From NCBI RefSeq assembly GCF_038502225.1, contig NC_091340.1:29378573-29442572 (forward strand): a stretch of 64,000 nucleotides of DNA, in the 5' to 3' direction. The DNA comes from Cherax quadricarinatus (lineage: Eukaryota > Arthropoda > Malacostraca > Decapoda > Parastacidae). The notes below the pieces were generated by a model that did no database searches, was not told where the DNA came from, and saw nothing but the letters and a program-made list of their open reading frames with translations. Shown one piece after another: positions 22,561-32,605 of this stretch (its first letter is position 1; each line of letters starts with the position of its first letter). A program made the translations under genes and the position numbers.

Positions 22561-22830
22561 GAGAGAAAGTCAGTGAGGAAGTCCCTGAAGTCCTCACTTA
22601 ACGTCGTTTCGTTATAACGTTGATAAGAAAAAGAAATAAATTCCCTGTCAGTAATGGAATATATGGAAAGACTTAATTGTCTGGATGGAGGACACTCATT
22701 GGTCTAACTCCCCTTGCTCGCTTTTGTCGATTTCCTCCCTTACGGTTGTTTATGTTCGATTTTTATGATATGTAGCGTGTTTCTTATATAATTCTGTAAA
22801 ACGTGTGTTACCTAAAACAATAAAAATGTT
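22561..22830. other. Intergenic, nothing recognised
   Basis: AT-rich. Contains GTTTCGTTATAACG, which resembles GTTTCGTTATACGTCG at 23211, but no element could be delimited. Confidence 0.5.
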
Positions 22831-23050
22831 GTGATAAATGGTTTTGAAAACCGACAAGTTGAAGAATTGAGACACTTATGCAACATATGGGTGATGGACT
22901 GAACACATCGATTCCAGGCTGAGGGACTGATTACCTCAAACTCCTCCTCTCCTTACCCATTTCTACTTTGTATTGGACTGATGAAACCACTATGTGGCGA
23001 AACGTTTCTTCAGTAAAGATTCCCATAAGTTGTATATCTCAATTCTTCAG
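22831..23050 (-). mobile_element. Foldback element with 10-bp target duplication
   Basis: Flanked by TAAAAATGTT at 22821-22830 and 23051-23060. It starts with the reverse-complement tail (ATGGTTTTGAAAACCGACAA) and terminal module, then switches to the sense strand through CAGGCTGAGGGACTGATTAC. The core at about 22979-23012 is CTGATGA, hairpin CCACTATGTGG, CGAAACGTTTC. It ends in the same terminal module without the tail. The one-sided tail is the family signature. Confidence 0.75.
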
Positions 23051-23060
23051 TAAAAATGTT

Positions 23061-23760
23061 AATAACTGAGTAAATATACGACTTTATAGAGCCCCAGAGC
23101 CACATACTCCACAGTCATGACGTCTGCAACACTACTGCTCTGCATCCCGGTTCTCCCTTGTCCTAGCAACTTAACTCTTTTTTATATAAATTAGCCTATG
23201 GTAAAATTGGTTTCGTTATACGTCGTTGCGCTTAAAGTCGCAGTTTCCAAGAACCTATCGATGACGTTAAATGAAGATTCTTGTATCGAGCGTACGGTAC
23301 CTGCCTGCGAGGCCTCAACACAATTGATAAAATTTGAAAATTAGGTACACAATATTTGAACAGATATAAGGTACATTTTGCCTCCATGGGGTTAATAATC
23401 CGAAGTAAGTTTCAGTCTGTTATGTAACCGGTAACACAAACATCAATCATGATGGAAACAAGTCACGTTGTTTGATTTGATTGGGTATAATGATTCTACT
23501 TAATGTAATTTGTAGGTGAGATGGAGTACCTGAGTATATGGAACACACTGGAAAGACATAACAGAGGACTTGTAAGTCCACACCGAGGCTGTCGATCGTG
23601 TGTTATATAGGTGTGCCAGTTAAAGATAGAAAAGCTGAAGGCTCTCTATTACCCCTCATTGCCTGCAGTCACTGCAGCCAAGAAAATATCAAGAACAATA
23701 TGCCTTACCATTTTGGAAAAATTGAATGGAAATTAACAGGAAAGATAGAACTAGATTTAA
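23061..23760. other. Intergenic, nothing recognised
   Basis: No ORF of note, no repeat delimited and no RNA gene seen. Confidence 0.5.
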
Positions 23761-23764
23761 GATA

Positions 23765-23960
23765 AATCAGGGAGCGGGTGGGGCTTGAACTCATGTCAAG
23801 TGAGTCCTAAAACTTAGTGGCCAATGCGTTAACCACTGGGCCAGCTGGCTCTAATAAGATCCAGCCAACTAGGAATATTCCTATACACCATAGGGAGGTT
23901 AGCATGAGCCCAGTAATTTGTTTACAAGCGTGTTACTACGATTTCGTGAGTCTTGATGAA
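23765..23960 (-). mobile_element. tRNA-derived SINE, minus orientation, decayed
   Basis: On the minus strand it carries a tRNA-like head with CCAGTGGTTAACGCATTGG (A box) and a degraded B-box region, followed by the body end. On the plus strand this reads ACAAGCGTGTTACTACGATT at about 23930. It is the same body family as the SINE at 21939. Confidence 0.7.
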
Positions 23961-25115
23961 AGGCGTACATTACCACTACCTATAATCTGTTAGGTGTTTC
24001 TGTCTAACACTAACCGCTTTACTCCACTGCCACTGACAGCTGTGTTTATCAGAGGTCTGCTTCTGATTACTATCAGTGCTGCTATGACTATCACAACTCC
24101 CTGCCTCCATCATTACTACGATAATTGTCTCGGTTGCCTTGTCAACTCATGCAGTCACTGACCAAACATTAGGAATCTGTTGGCTTCCGAATGTACCATC
24201 TGTTGAGAGAACATGAGGGTATTCATGAGTTATGTGTGGGTTTGGTGAGTGATCAGGCAAGGCAGCGAGTGTCCATGGCAACATCTCTCTCCAGTCCTCT
24301 CACTGTACCCTATATCTTAATGGTTGTGGAAAATACTGTATATATTTTCCAGAAATTCAGTATTTATATGTAAATAGATGGTCATTCTGTATTTAATAAT
24401 ATTTATGTCATAGAAAACGGAAAGCCTGCGTCTACGCAGAGGACACTCGCCATCTTTGTTTTGAATTTTGTACAAACGTTGGTGTAGTGGGAAGAATTTT
24501 TCGTGCTCTAGAGGTTAAAATTGTGTTGACACCTCTCAAATAGGAGGCGAAATTGGTGGAAGTGCATTCCTGCATAACTTGAGATATCAGACGACTGGAC
24601 AAGACAGCTCCAGGAACCTCAGATAAGCTCTCTAGATTTGTGTGTAATTCTGGCCAGCATTATTTTCATAGATTTAGTTAGAGTGAGGTTTTCTGAGTAT
24701 GATACACATTAATCTCCAGTCAAATTGGTGAGTGATATTAAGATATATTTTCCTTCTGTTATGTAATTGTGTATATATATAACCATTTATTATTTTTAAT
24801 ATGCAGTCCACAAATTTATATATTTACCAGTATTCCTGGTGTATGTATATTTCATTTAATTAATAGGTCCAGAGCAACTTGTGGATATGACAGTGGTAGG
24901 TATCGAAGGGGGACATTTTTGCGACCTAGGTGTCCCAAATTCCTACTTGTCTATGTAACATTGATAAATAATTATTATCTTTGTTATCATTTACTGTTAT
25001 GTACATAATTAGTTACATACAGATAAATGCAATTTTCCACACTGGTCACTGTAATGTATCATCACTTTTTTTCTGATACATATAGCGGTTTTGAATGACA
25101 GATGTTCACTGAGCA
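23961..25115. other. Intergenic, nothing recognised
   Basis: AT-rich. Short ORFs at 24191-24373 and 24769-25008 show no motif. Nothing else could be supported. Confidence 0.5.
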
Positions 25116-25124
25116 CATAGTCCT

Positions 25125-25440
25125 GAAAGCTCAGGCAAATCCCCCCACTAAGTGAATCCTATCCTTCCGAAGTGCCTGTCCAGCTTGTTGTTGATTGTCT
25201 GTATCGCTTTTGTCATCGCAACATTAGCCGGCAGTTTATTTCCTACTTCTATAACTGCAAAAAGTTTGAATCTTCTGCCACGCAGTTTCATGCCATTCTC
25301 TCTAGTTATGGACTCATTTTAGTACCTCAAAAAGTTCCTCATGTTTGAGTGTCGGAACTATTTAACATCTCTAAGCTTATCGAGTGAGATCTCGTAGCCT
25401 CCATTTCTGAAGAGAAAAGAAAGGGTGTGTATTTTAACTC
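25125..25440 (-). pseudogene. LINE RT C-terminal fragment, minus strand
   Basis: Minus-strand translation gives NGGYEISLDKLRDVK, a stop, NMRNFLRY, a stop, then NESITRENGMKLRGRRFKLF, AVIEVGNKLPANV and TINNKLDRHFGR. This is the characteristic non-LTR ORF2 C-terminus (substrate loop NG.KL..RRF followed by WN.LP..V and F.N.LD.H), here with the tryptophan replaced. Two stops show decay. It lacks the RT catalytic core. It abuts the Penelope-like fragment on its right. Confidence 0.55.
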
Positions 25441-25500
25441 TTTCTTCATAATGTTTTCTCCAGAGAGACGAAAAAAATCCACAACATCAGTTCGAAGGGA

Positions 25501-26250
25501 CCTTCTGTCACTTTCTCTGCTGAAGAGGAAAATAACGGACGTATTCTTTTCCTAGACGCACTGATTCCGAGTGACGGTGATGACCTTGATTTCAAAGCCT
25601 ACCACATAACAAGAAATGTTATTCACATGACGAGAGAACCAAGCCTAGCATCACCATCTGATCCTTTATAATAGAATATAGGATTTCTTCACTCTCGCTT
25701 CTCGGTGAATATTGAAATTAATTCATCCGACTTTTCGATAAACTTCATTACCAAAATATTTCGTTATCGACTGCTAGAAAATAAAAGGCTGAAAAAACAC
25801 TAAGTAATACGTGGTTCTATACTAGGCTCTAAATATACGTTGTATTTCCGGTACACAAATCCAGCAATATTTCCAAAATCAGGGTCAACGATGTTACACA
25901 TATAACGATGAAAGACTAAGTACAGAAGAAGGGAAGACTAACGAATACCACTGCCGGTGTTTATATCACACCGCGAGGAGGCTGTCACATGGCATACTTA
26001 GAAAAATCTAGCAGGAGCCTATAATTCGGAGTCAAAGAACATATTTACTCATGTCAGATGGATGATGTTACTAACTCATGCTCTCTGCACCTAAAAACTA
26101 ACAAGAGAACTACTTCGGGAATTCTCCAGAGGTTTTAAGACATTAAGGAAAACTACCATTGCAGCAGATTACGCTTTGATTCAGCAGGAATAGCCATTAC
26201 CAATACAAACTCTCAGAACTCTAGATTGTTCACCCTCCGAGTCTTAGCGA
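25501..26250 (+). pseudogene. Penelope-like element: RT end plus GIY-YIG domain, decayed
   Basis: From 25501 the frame reads PSVTFSAEEENNGRILFLDA, then LIPSDGDDLDFKAYHITRNV. This matches the FLD-type C-terminal RT block of Penelope-like elements. It is followed by two stops and then 40 open codons (25681-25800) in the same frame. At about 25942-26100 NTTAGVYITPRGGC, HMAYLEKSSRSL and GVKEHIYSCQMDDVTNSC fit the GIY-YIG endonuclease N-terminal pattern GVY.I.C..C...Y.G.T.RSL..R.KEH. The first cysteine is replaced by R, and YIG has become YLE. Penelope-like elements use this nuclease for target cleavage. The element is non-functional: several stops, no RT catalytic motifs and no terminal repeats attached. 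The identification is from motif memory. Confidence 0.65.
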
Positions 26251-26289
26251 GGATTAATCTCCCTAGACCTTATACTACGTTCAGCTAGC

Positions 26290-26430
26290 CTCACCTGCTT
26301 GGCTCACTGTATTCACACGAAATCGTAACAACACGACTGCAAACAAATCACAGAACTGCACTGGCCTGTGCGATTCTGTGATTTGTGGCACTCGAACCAT
26401 GGGTTCGAGTCCCACCCGTTTCGTGACTCA
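26290..26430. mobile_element. tRNA-SINE remnant with internal foldback
   Basis: The left part is the reverse complement of the SINE body (CACGAAATCGTAACAACACG). The right part is sense tRNA-like sequence with a B box GGGTTCGAGTCCC at 26400. The two are joined through a 12-bp inverted repeat (26344-26355 and 26374-26385). The pieces are thus in opposite orientations, as in the foldback elements. Confidence 0.6.
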
Positions 26431-26672
26431 TTCTTTCACGCTTTCACCTCTCTCCAACTCCTAGTCGTGTCATTCCCTACATGAATTAATAAAGCGCTTG
26501 GTAGGTGAAATCTCTTCAAAAATAAACTGCTATAACCCGCACATAGTCCTATTCACATCATGTCACTATATTGTACCATCAATCAGCTTACCAACCACCT
26601 TCCCTCTACTTTTTATCTACTCAACCTTTCATACTCTTCTTGTTTATCAAGGAACAAGAGTCCCATGCTGTT

Positions 26673-27090
26673 AGGTAAGACACATATGCAACAGTTAGGT
26701 ATCTTTATTTCGAAACGTTTCGCCTACACAGTAGGCTTCTTCAGTCGAGTACAGAAAAGTTGATAGAAGCAGAAGATACTTGAAGACGATGTAATCAGTC
26801 CATCACCCTTAAAGTTTTGAGGTGGTCAGTCCCTCAGTCTGGAGAAGAGCATATTGTTTCAGACAACGGAACAATGCTCTTCTCCAGACTGAGGGACTGA
26901 CCACCTCAAAACTTTAAGGGTGATGGACTGATTACATCGTCTTCAAGTATCTTCTGCTTCTATCAACTTTTCTGTACTCGACTGAAGAAGCCTACTGTGT
27001 AGGCGAAACGTTTCGAAATAAAGATACCTAACTGTTGCATATGTGTCTTACCTAACAATCTGTCGGTATTTTATACCATTTTAATGTTCA
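26673..27090 (+). mobile_element. Foldback element with perfect 183-bp arms and tail
   Basis: Arms 26670-26852 and 26874-27056 appear to be exact reverse complements over 183 bp around a 21-nt loop. The right arm is followed by a 34-bp tail with GTCGGTATTTTATACC and TTAATGTTCA that has no counterpart on the left. GTCCCATGCTGTT flanks the element at 26660-26672 and 27091-27103, a 13-bp target duplication. The sense core is CTGAAGA (26982), hairpin GCCTACTGTGTAGGC, GAAACGTTTCG. No coding capacity. Being perfect, the copy is probably young. Confidence 0.85.
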
Positions 27091-27103
27091 GTCCCATGCT
27101 GTT

Positions 27104-27401
27104 CTCTCCTTTGTCTTCATGAACTAGTTCAATATTAGACTATTTGTTCCCTTCCTCTTTACCTTACAATCAACAATCCTCTCCACCAAATGCTTTCTCT
27201 GCTTCCTCTTTACAGTGTTAACAAGTAATCGTCTCCTTCCCTCTTGTATATAAAACTAACAACAGTTCAGGGCACAATTACTCGACCAATATTCTCTCTC
27301 ATCCTCATATTTGACGTAAACAAATAAATCATTTTGATATATAATCCTCAGCTGGCGACAATGCAATTTAAAAGAGAATATCATTGCCTAATAATAATCC
27401 A
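27104..27401. other. Intergenic, nothing recognised
   Basis: AT-rich single-copy-looking sequence between two foldback insertions. No motif seen. Confidence 0.5.
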
Positions 27402-27418
27402 CTTCAGATGAAGAGGGT

Positions 27419-27740
27419 GATGAATGGTTTGAAAAGCCGACAAGTTGAAGTTTGAGACACTTAAGCAACATATGGGAATCTTTATTCAGGAAATGTTTCG
27501 CCACACAGTGGCTTCATCAGTCCCTCAGCCTGGAGTCGACGTGTTCAGTCCATCAATCTTGTAGAATTCTACATTCTACAAGATTGTTGGACTGAACACA
27601 TCGACTCCAGGCTGAGGGACTGATTACCTCAAACTCCTCCTCTCCTTACGCCTTTCTACTTTGTATTGGACTGATGAAGCCACTGTGTAGCGAAACGTTT
27701 CCTGAATAAAGATTCCCATATGCTGCTTAAGTGTCTCAAT
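27419..27740 (-). mobile_element. Foldback element with about 17-bp target duplication
   Basis: CTTCAGATGAAGAGGGT occurs at 27402-27418 and 27741-27757. The tail is on the left (AAAGCCGACAAGTTGAAG). The arms share the terminal module, the core and CAGTCCCTCAGCCTGGAG, and meet at TCTTGTAGAATTCTACATTC near 27570. The left arm lacks about 50 bp present in the right arm (27625-27670), with GGACTGAT at both edges of the gap. The right core (27671) is CTGATGA, hairpin GCCACTGTGTAGC, GAAACGTTTC. Confidence 0.8.
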
Positions 27741-27974
27741 CTTCAGATGAAGAGGGTCCCAGAAGGGGATCGAAGTATACAGATCAATTATTCTTCCGTG
27801 TTTTTGTCTCCATGTGGGTTATTATTGAGCATAGACAAGTTCATTACACATTCATTCTTGTGTTCTGTGTCCAGTGGGATACAGAACACAAGAAAATAGG
27901 TGTCTACTGGAACATAGAACAAAATAGAATCACAACGAGCTCTAGAACAGTTGAGAAATGAAAGGGGAAGTAAC

Positions 27975-28130
27975 CATGACTCACGAAATCGTAATGACAC
28001 GATTGCAAACAAACCATACCACGGGCGGGGATAGAACCCACGTCGATATACAGTTTCATGACTCTCTGATGGCGGGTTCTACCCTCGCCATCAGAGAGTC
28101 ATGTTGAAGATCTTACGATTTTTCACGATA
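27975..28130. mobile_element. tRNA-SINE remnant with 18-bp foldback
   Basis: The reverse-complement SINE body (CATGACTCACGAAATCGTAA) is followed by a minus-strand B-box region (GGGATAGAACCCACGTC). A perfect inverted repeat CATGACTCTCTGATGGCG / CGCCATCAGAGAGTCATG follows at 28057-28074 and 28086-28103. It ends in a sense-strand body fragment. Confidence 0.65.
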
Positions 28131-28765
28131 ACAATATTAAAAAAAAAATATTGGCTGCATAAAACAAGTGTCCACATATTGTCAAAAAATATTTAGATTA
28201 TAATATTACTGTACAATAACATCATAAGTAAATGCTAACACAGCAGGTCTATGGAATTTGTTGAGAGAAATTTTCCTCTCATCATCTGGGAAAACGCCTG
28301 GTAAATTAGAAGCTTGAAATTCTTCAACTATTCATAATGTTCATGAACATGAATAATGTTCACGAACAATGTTTATGAACAATAAATGTGTTTGAACAAA
28401 AATGGGAGAACTGAATGCAAATTTTCATCTTGATTTTTTCTTACAGAAGTAAGGTAAACAGATGATGGAAAATATCCCCACGGAAGCAATGGTGGGAAAA
28501 GACAGATATAGTTTAATACGATCTTTTATTGATAACGTGACCTTGTTATAGGGTCGCCCTCGCCATAGGGCTGTAAACGGTACATCACTTCAGGAGCAAC
28601 TACCAGGTCACTACGTGGAGAAAACCTGGAACCAGTGCCCGTCCTGGCAAACCTACGTGAACATGTTTCGCCCACATAGCGGGTTTTATCAGGTCACAAA
28701 AGATCTAGGAACAGAGGGTGTACTCCCACGGTAATAGAAGTGCACTGAGTATACCAAACAATTAC
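28131..28765. other. Intergenic, nothing recognised
   Basis: Contains three variants of the palindrome-like AATGTTCATGAACAT at about 28337-28381, and a short stretch at 28655-28690 with TTTCGCCCACATAGCGGG that resembles a decayed foldback core. No coding signal. Confidence 0.45.
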
Positions 28766-28769
28766 TAAA

Positions 28770-28895
28770 TAAACATGACTCACGAAATCGTTATGACACG
28801 ATTGCAAACAAACTAGGGAACGAGTGGGCTTATAAACCCGTGCCCAGTGAGTCGTAAAACTCCAGGCCAGTGCATAAACCACTGGACCAGCTGGT
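28770..28895 (-). mobile_element. tRNA-derived SINE, minus orientation
   Basis: Plus strand CATGACTCACGAAATCGTTA to TGCAAACAAACTAGG is the reverse-complement body. CCAGTGCATAAACCACTGG and CCAGCTGGTTGG are the tRNA-like A-box end. The B-box region around 28830 is degraded (TATAAACCCGTGCCC). Confidence 0.7.
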
Positions 28896-28904
28896 TGGTT
28901 TTAT

Positions 28905-29050
28905 AAGAACATAAGAAAGTAGGAACACTGCAGAAGGCCTACTGACCCATACGAGGCAAGTCCTTATCTCTTGCTCTGCTGGAGAATATTCGGGGAATAT
29001 CCTTCACACCTCCAATAGTGCTCTAGAGAGAACCTATTGCTTATTTCGGG
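28905..29050 (+). mobile_element. Dispersed repeat (AACATAAGAAAGTAGGAACACTGCAG type)
   Basis: ATAAGAACATAAGAAAGTAG, GGAACACTGCAG and GCCTACTGACCCATACGAGG match the start of the repeat at 33335. It is a truncated copy. I associate this sequence with decapod genomes, but its class is unknown to me. Confidence 0.6.
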
Positions 29051-29182
29051 CTGCAAACTGCAAGTACTAACAGTCTGAAGATTTCAACTTCCATAAAAAC
29101 ACCTTCAGTGGAACATGTTTTTCAGTCATGACCATTAGTGACAAATGTTCCTTATTTTCTGACACGTTTGTCTTAATTATGT

Positions 29183-29431
29183 GCAAGAATGGTATACAAT
29201 ACCGAATAGATGAAAGTTAAGACACTTGTGCAACATCTGGTTATCTTTATTGTAGACGTTTCGCCCTCCAGTGGCTTTATCAATACAGATTCTAGACATA
29301 AATATAAGACAGAAGAACTATATATTTCTACTGTCTTCTAATTATGTCCTAGAATATGTATTGATAAAGCCACTGGATGGCGAAACGTCTACAATAAAGA
29401 TACCCAGATGTTGCACAAGTGTCTTAACTTA
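29183..29431 (-). mobile_element. Foldback element, GCCACTGGATGGC subfamily
   Basis: Arms of about 75 bp carry AAGACACTTGTGCAACATCT, GTAGACGTTTCGCC and GGCTTTATCAATAC, and their reverse complements at 29345-29427. They meet in a divergent centre. Tail on the left (AATGGTATACAATACCGA). A 13-bp flank GTCTTAATTATGT / GTCTTCATTACGT (29170 and 29432; two mismatches) looks like an aged target duplication. The core reads TTGATAAA, hairpin GCCACTGGATGGC, GAAACGTC. Confidence 0.7.
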
Positions 29432-29770
29432 GTCTTCATTACGTTCCGTCTGCTGGCCAAGAGGATTCCTTTTCTTTGCTAAGTGGATATCTGAAGCTGT
29501 GCGGAAGAGAAAACCTCTCATTGATTTAGGTAGAGTGTGAGCATTTAGCTTTGCTGGGGTTTAGTCAAGGGGAAGTGGAGGAAATGGAGAGTGAAGGGGA
29601 TGCACTTGACCTAATTGGGAAAGCTTTTCCTGTTTCAGGATGAAGTTCGTGTTCTTTTCCACTGTTAATTTCAAGATTTGGTTAATATGTGTTCCCTGTA
29701 GAGCGTAGAGAAAAAAGGCTGTTGTGGCTCTTTAATCTTTCTATAACACCTCAACTTGGCATTTAAGTAA
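29432..29770. other. Intergenic, nothing recognised
   Basis: Purine-rich. No ORF or repeat delimited. Confidence 0.45.
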
Positions 29771-29774
29771 ATGG

Positions 29775-30210
29775 CTTAGAAAACCGACAAGTTGGTATAT
29801 GAGACACTTGTTCAATATTTAGACTGAAGACATGGACTCAAGGGTGAGGAACTGATTACTTCAAACTCCTCCTCTTCATCTTCCACCTTTCTCTACATGG
29901 ACTGAAGAAGTCACTGGCTGGCAAAACGTTCGCAAAATAATGATACCTAAATGCTTCATAAGTGTCTCATTTATCAACCTGACATTTCTAGACAGTAAGT
30001 TCTCATTATAATCAAGATTGATGGTCTGATTGCATCGACTCCAGGCTCAGGGACTGATTATCTCAAACTCCTTCTGATCTTTACCATTCTTCCTTGTACT
30101 GGACTGATGAAGCCACTGTGTGTCGATACGTTTCAACGATAAGGATTCCAAAGTATCCCATATATGTCTAATTTACCAACTTGTCGGTTCAATGAACCAT
30201 TTATCAACAT
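29775..30210 (+). mobile_element. Two adjacent decayed foldback-family copies
   Basis: Copy one (about 29775-29995) has a reverse-complement tail (AGAAAACCGACAAGTTGGTA), then GATTACTTCAAACTCCTCC and CTGAAGAAGTCACTGGCTGG with CAAAACGTTCGC. Copy two (about 30015-30210) has ATCGACTCCAGGCTCAGGGA, CTGATGAAGCCACTGTGTGT, CGATACGTTTC, and a full tail CCAACTTGTCGGTTCAATGA. Both cores carry single changes in GAAACG. Confidence 0.65.
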
Positions 30211-30375
30211 TATCTTTAAAGTATGATGGAACATTCCAGGTGCTGTTGTGACTGATAAGCAACTAAGAGACAGCTTAACGTTCACAAGGTTTAGAACCTT
30301 GCGAAAGCTTTTGCTGTATAATTCGAACCTTAGTCACTTTACACAGCCGCTGGGATTCTCATTTGGGACATAAAT

Positions 30376-30610
30376 CTATTGAGAAGACTTTAAAATGGCT
30401 TCTTTGTTACTGCTGCACAGAGATGCTGTCTCAGGATACCTGGTGAACCTGTCCATGATTGTAAAAATATCCTGGTTACTTGATTTAGCCTTTGGTAGAG
30501 TCGCTACGTGGTCGACGATGAGGTCTACATATGGTTCTCCATCAGCCGGAGCAGGAAACAGAGGAGCCAAATTAATGTAGTATCCAGATTTTCTTACCTG
30601 GTGGTAGTCA
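30376..30610 (-). pseudogene. Ty3/Gypsy integrase fragment
   Basis: Minus-strand translation INLAPLFPAPADGEPYVDLI, VDHVATLPKAKSSNQDIFTI, MDRFTRYPETASLCSSNKEA aligns by eye with the start of a Gypsy integrase core: the sequence P....PF..V..D.VGPLPK.KSGNQ.LLTI.D..TR.PEA. The first catalytic aspartate falls in VDHV, where D is kept. A stop follows after AILKSSQ. The integrase would insert LTR-element DNA into chromosomes. Only about 75 codons survive, with no LTRs or RT nearby. Confidence 0.65.
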
Positions 30611-30649
30611 CCTGAGGACTCTCTTGACCAGTCTCAAACCAGAAAAAAT

Positions 30650-30735
30650 TGAAATGTTTGGACATTTCCAAATGTTACACAAGTGTCTCGTTCTTCAACT
30701 TGTCGGTTTTCAAAAGTATTTTCATCGCAGCTAAA
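30650..30735 (+). mobile_element. Foldback-family tail fragment
   Basis: CCAAATGTTACACAAGTGTC, then TCTTCAACTTGTCGGTTTTC, i.e. only the terminal module and tail. The stretch 30736-31189 includes an 81-codon minus-strand ORF (30900-31145) that I do not recognise. Confidence 0.6.
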
Positions 30736-31200
30736 TGTTGCTACACAGATGAATTATGGGCCTCCGGGTACACCTGGGACTTGAACCTATTAGGAAAAAC
30801 TATCTTTTCTGTCATGTATCTCCCTTAGAATTAATCTCACTCATAAATGTGAGATTAAGAGGAAGAGAGTGACCCGGCTTCGGCTTCAGAGGCCATCGAT
30901 TAGAAAAGATCGGGTTGTTGGTCTTCCCTGAAGGTCATTTCAACGGCCATGGAAGCGGGAGCGGCTGACAGTCCTGCCATCCTGGATAGAGAAGCCTTGA
31001 CCATATAAGATTTCAGTTGATTTGAGAGGCCCTGACTAGCAGCCATTGCAGAACAATTTTTCAATCCCAGTGTTCGAATTTCCTTAAGGGTAAGGTAAAC
31101 ATTCTCCCTAGATTTTCCCTTGGACATTGCCTGTGTTACGGCCATAACAGAACTTGTTCAGGTACAGAGCATTCTATGTCCACTACAGGGTCAGGACACA

Positions 31201-31349
31201 TTACACAAATAACCCGTACATAGGAGAGGGGAGCTTATGACGACGTTTCGATCCGACTTGGACCGAAACGTTTCATAAGCTCCCCTCTCCTATGTATGGG
31301 TTATTTGTGTATTGTTCCAGTTACGGTATTGTGATTTTTTTGTTATTAA
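31201..31349 (+). mobile_element. Foldback element, GGTCC-hairpin subfamily
   Basis: Arms 31202-31240 and 31273-31311 are 39 bp with one mismatch (ACACAAATAACCCGTACATA side). The centre is CGACGTTTCGATCCGACTTGG followed by ACCGAAACGTT. The tail (ATTGTTCCAGTTACGGTATT, poly-T) is on the right only. GTCAGGACACA flanks it at 31190-31200 and 31350-31360, an 11-bp target duplication. Confidence 0.8.
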
Positions 31350-31360
31350 GTCAGGACACA

Positions 31361-31715
31361 ATTTGGAAAGGAGGACATCGTACCACTGAAAAGTGAATAT
31401 TTCACGGGGGATTCTCCTGAAACTCTACGTTCAGGTAAGTACTATAATACCGGCATCTAATGAAGTTTATTTGTAGTGGAAGGGATATTGATTCCCCACC
31501 AAAAGCTTTACAGAAAACGTTTGCATTAAGATAAGTGTCTCTGGAGTTAGGAAGTATCTCATTTCTTAACAAGGAACAGTAAGCACTGGTGCCCCTGAAC
31601 GTGATGATGGTTATAGTAGTGTCTGAAGCTTTTAAGACTAATTGTTCCTTACCATAGAAGGGAGCCATACTTGTTTACTCTTGTGCAAGACAGGTATAAA
31701 ACACCTATAATATGA
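31361..31715. other. Intergenic, nothing recognised
   Basis: An 88-codon minus-strand ORF (31402-31668) shows no recognisable motif. No repeat delimited. Confidence 0.4.
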
Positions 31716-31719
31716 AAGT

Positions 31720-32460
31720 TTAAGACACTTGTGAAACATCTGGATATAAATTAGACACATGTGCAACTCTTGGGTATCTTTACTGAGGAAACGTTTCGCC
31801 ACACAGTGGCTTCATCAGTCCATACGTAGGAGAAACTTGAAGAACAAGAGGAGAATGAGATAATCAGTCCCTCAACCTTGAGTCGATGTGTTCAGTCCAT
31901 CAATCTTGAATAGAATACGGCAGATGAGCGGAGAAGAAGCTTATAAACCGTATGGCAGGAGAGGTGCAGCAGTCATAGGTGGTGTCACATTTGTTCAATG
32001 TGGAAGTAGGTCGTACCCAAGAATTAGGCAAGTGAAGAATTCCCAAGTATTAAGATCCCAAGAAGTTGCAGTGTCTGACAGGTTTGTAGATGAATGGTTC
32101 AGAGAACCGACATGTTGATAAATTAGACACATGTGCAACTCTTATTTATCAACATATCGGTTTATCAACATGTCGGTTCTCTGAACCATTCATCTACAAA
32201 CATCTGGATATCTTTATTGTAGACGTTTCGCCATCCAGTGACTTTATCAATACAGGTTCTAGGGCATAATTAGAAGACAGTAGAACTATATACAAAAGAT
32301 GAGGTAATCAGTCCATCAGCCTTGGAGTTAGTGTTCATAGCATCGTGGTGGAGGAGAATCTGGAGCAAAGGCAACAAGACTGGCGGTTATATAGGCGTCA
32401 GAGGATAAGGCGAAACGTCTACAATAAAGATATCCAGATGTTGCACATGTGTCTAAACCT
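31720..32460. mobile_element. Nested foldback elements
   Basis: An outer element (GACGTTTCGCC, GACTTTATCAATAC; 31720-31746 plus 32198-32460) is interrupted by an inner one at 31747-32197. AAACATCTGGATAT occurs at both junctions (31733-31746 and 32198-32211), a 14-bp target duplication. The inner element carries GGAAACGTTTCGCCACACAG, GGCTTCATCAGTCC and unrelated sequence (31920-32080). Near its right end is a 41-bp inverted repeat (32082-32122 and 32161-32201) containing GGTTCAGAGAACCGACATG. Confidence 0.75.
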
Positions 32461-32605
32461 TCATGTTTGCTCTTCCTGGGGAGACGGGAGTACATGTTAA
32501 ATAGGAATGTTCCCTATGGGATTACCTTGTTCACTCATGTTCCTGAACTTACCACTTCCTGAAGACTGTCTCTGAAGTTGGAGACCGTCTGGCATTAAAT
32601 GGACG

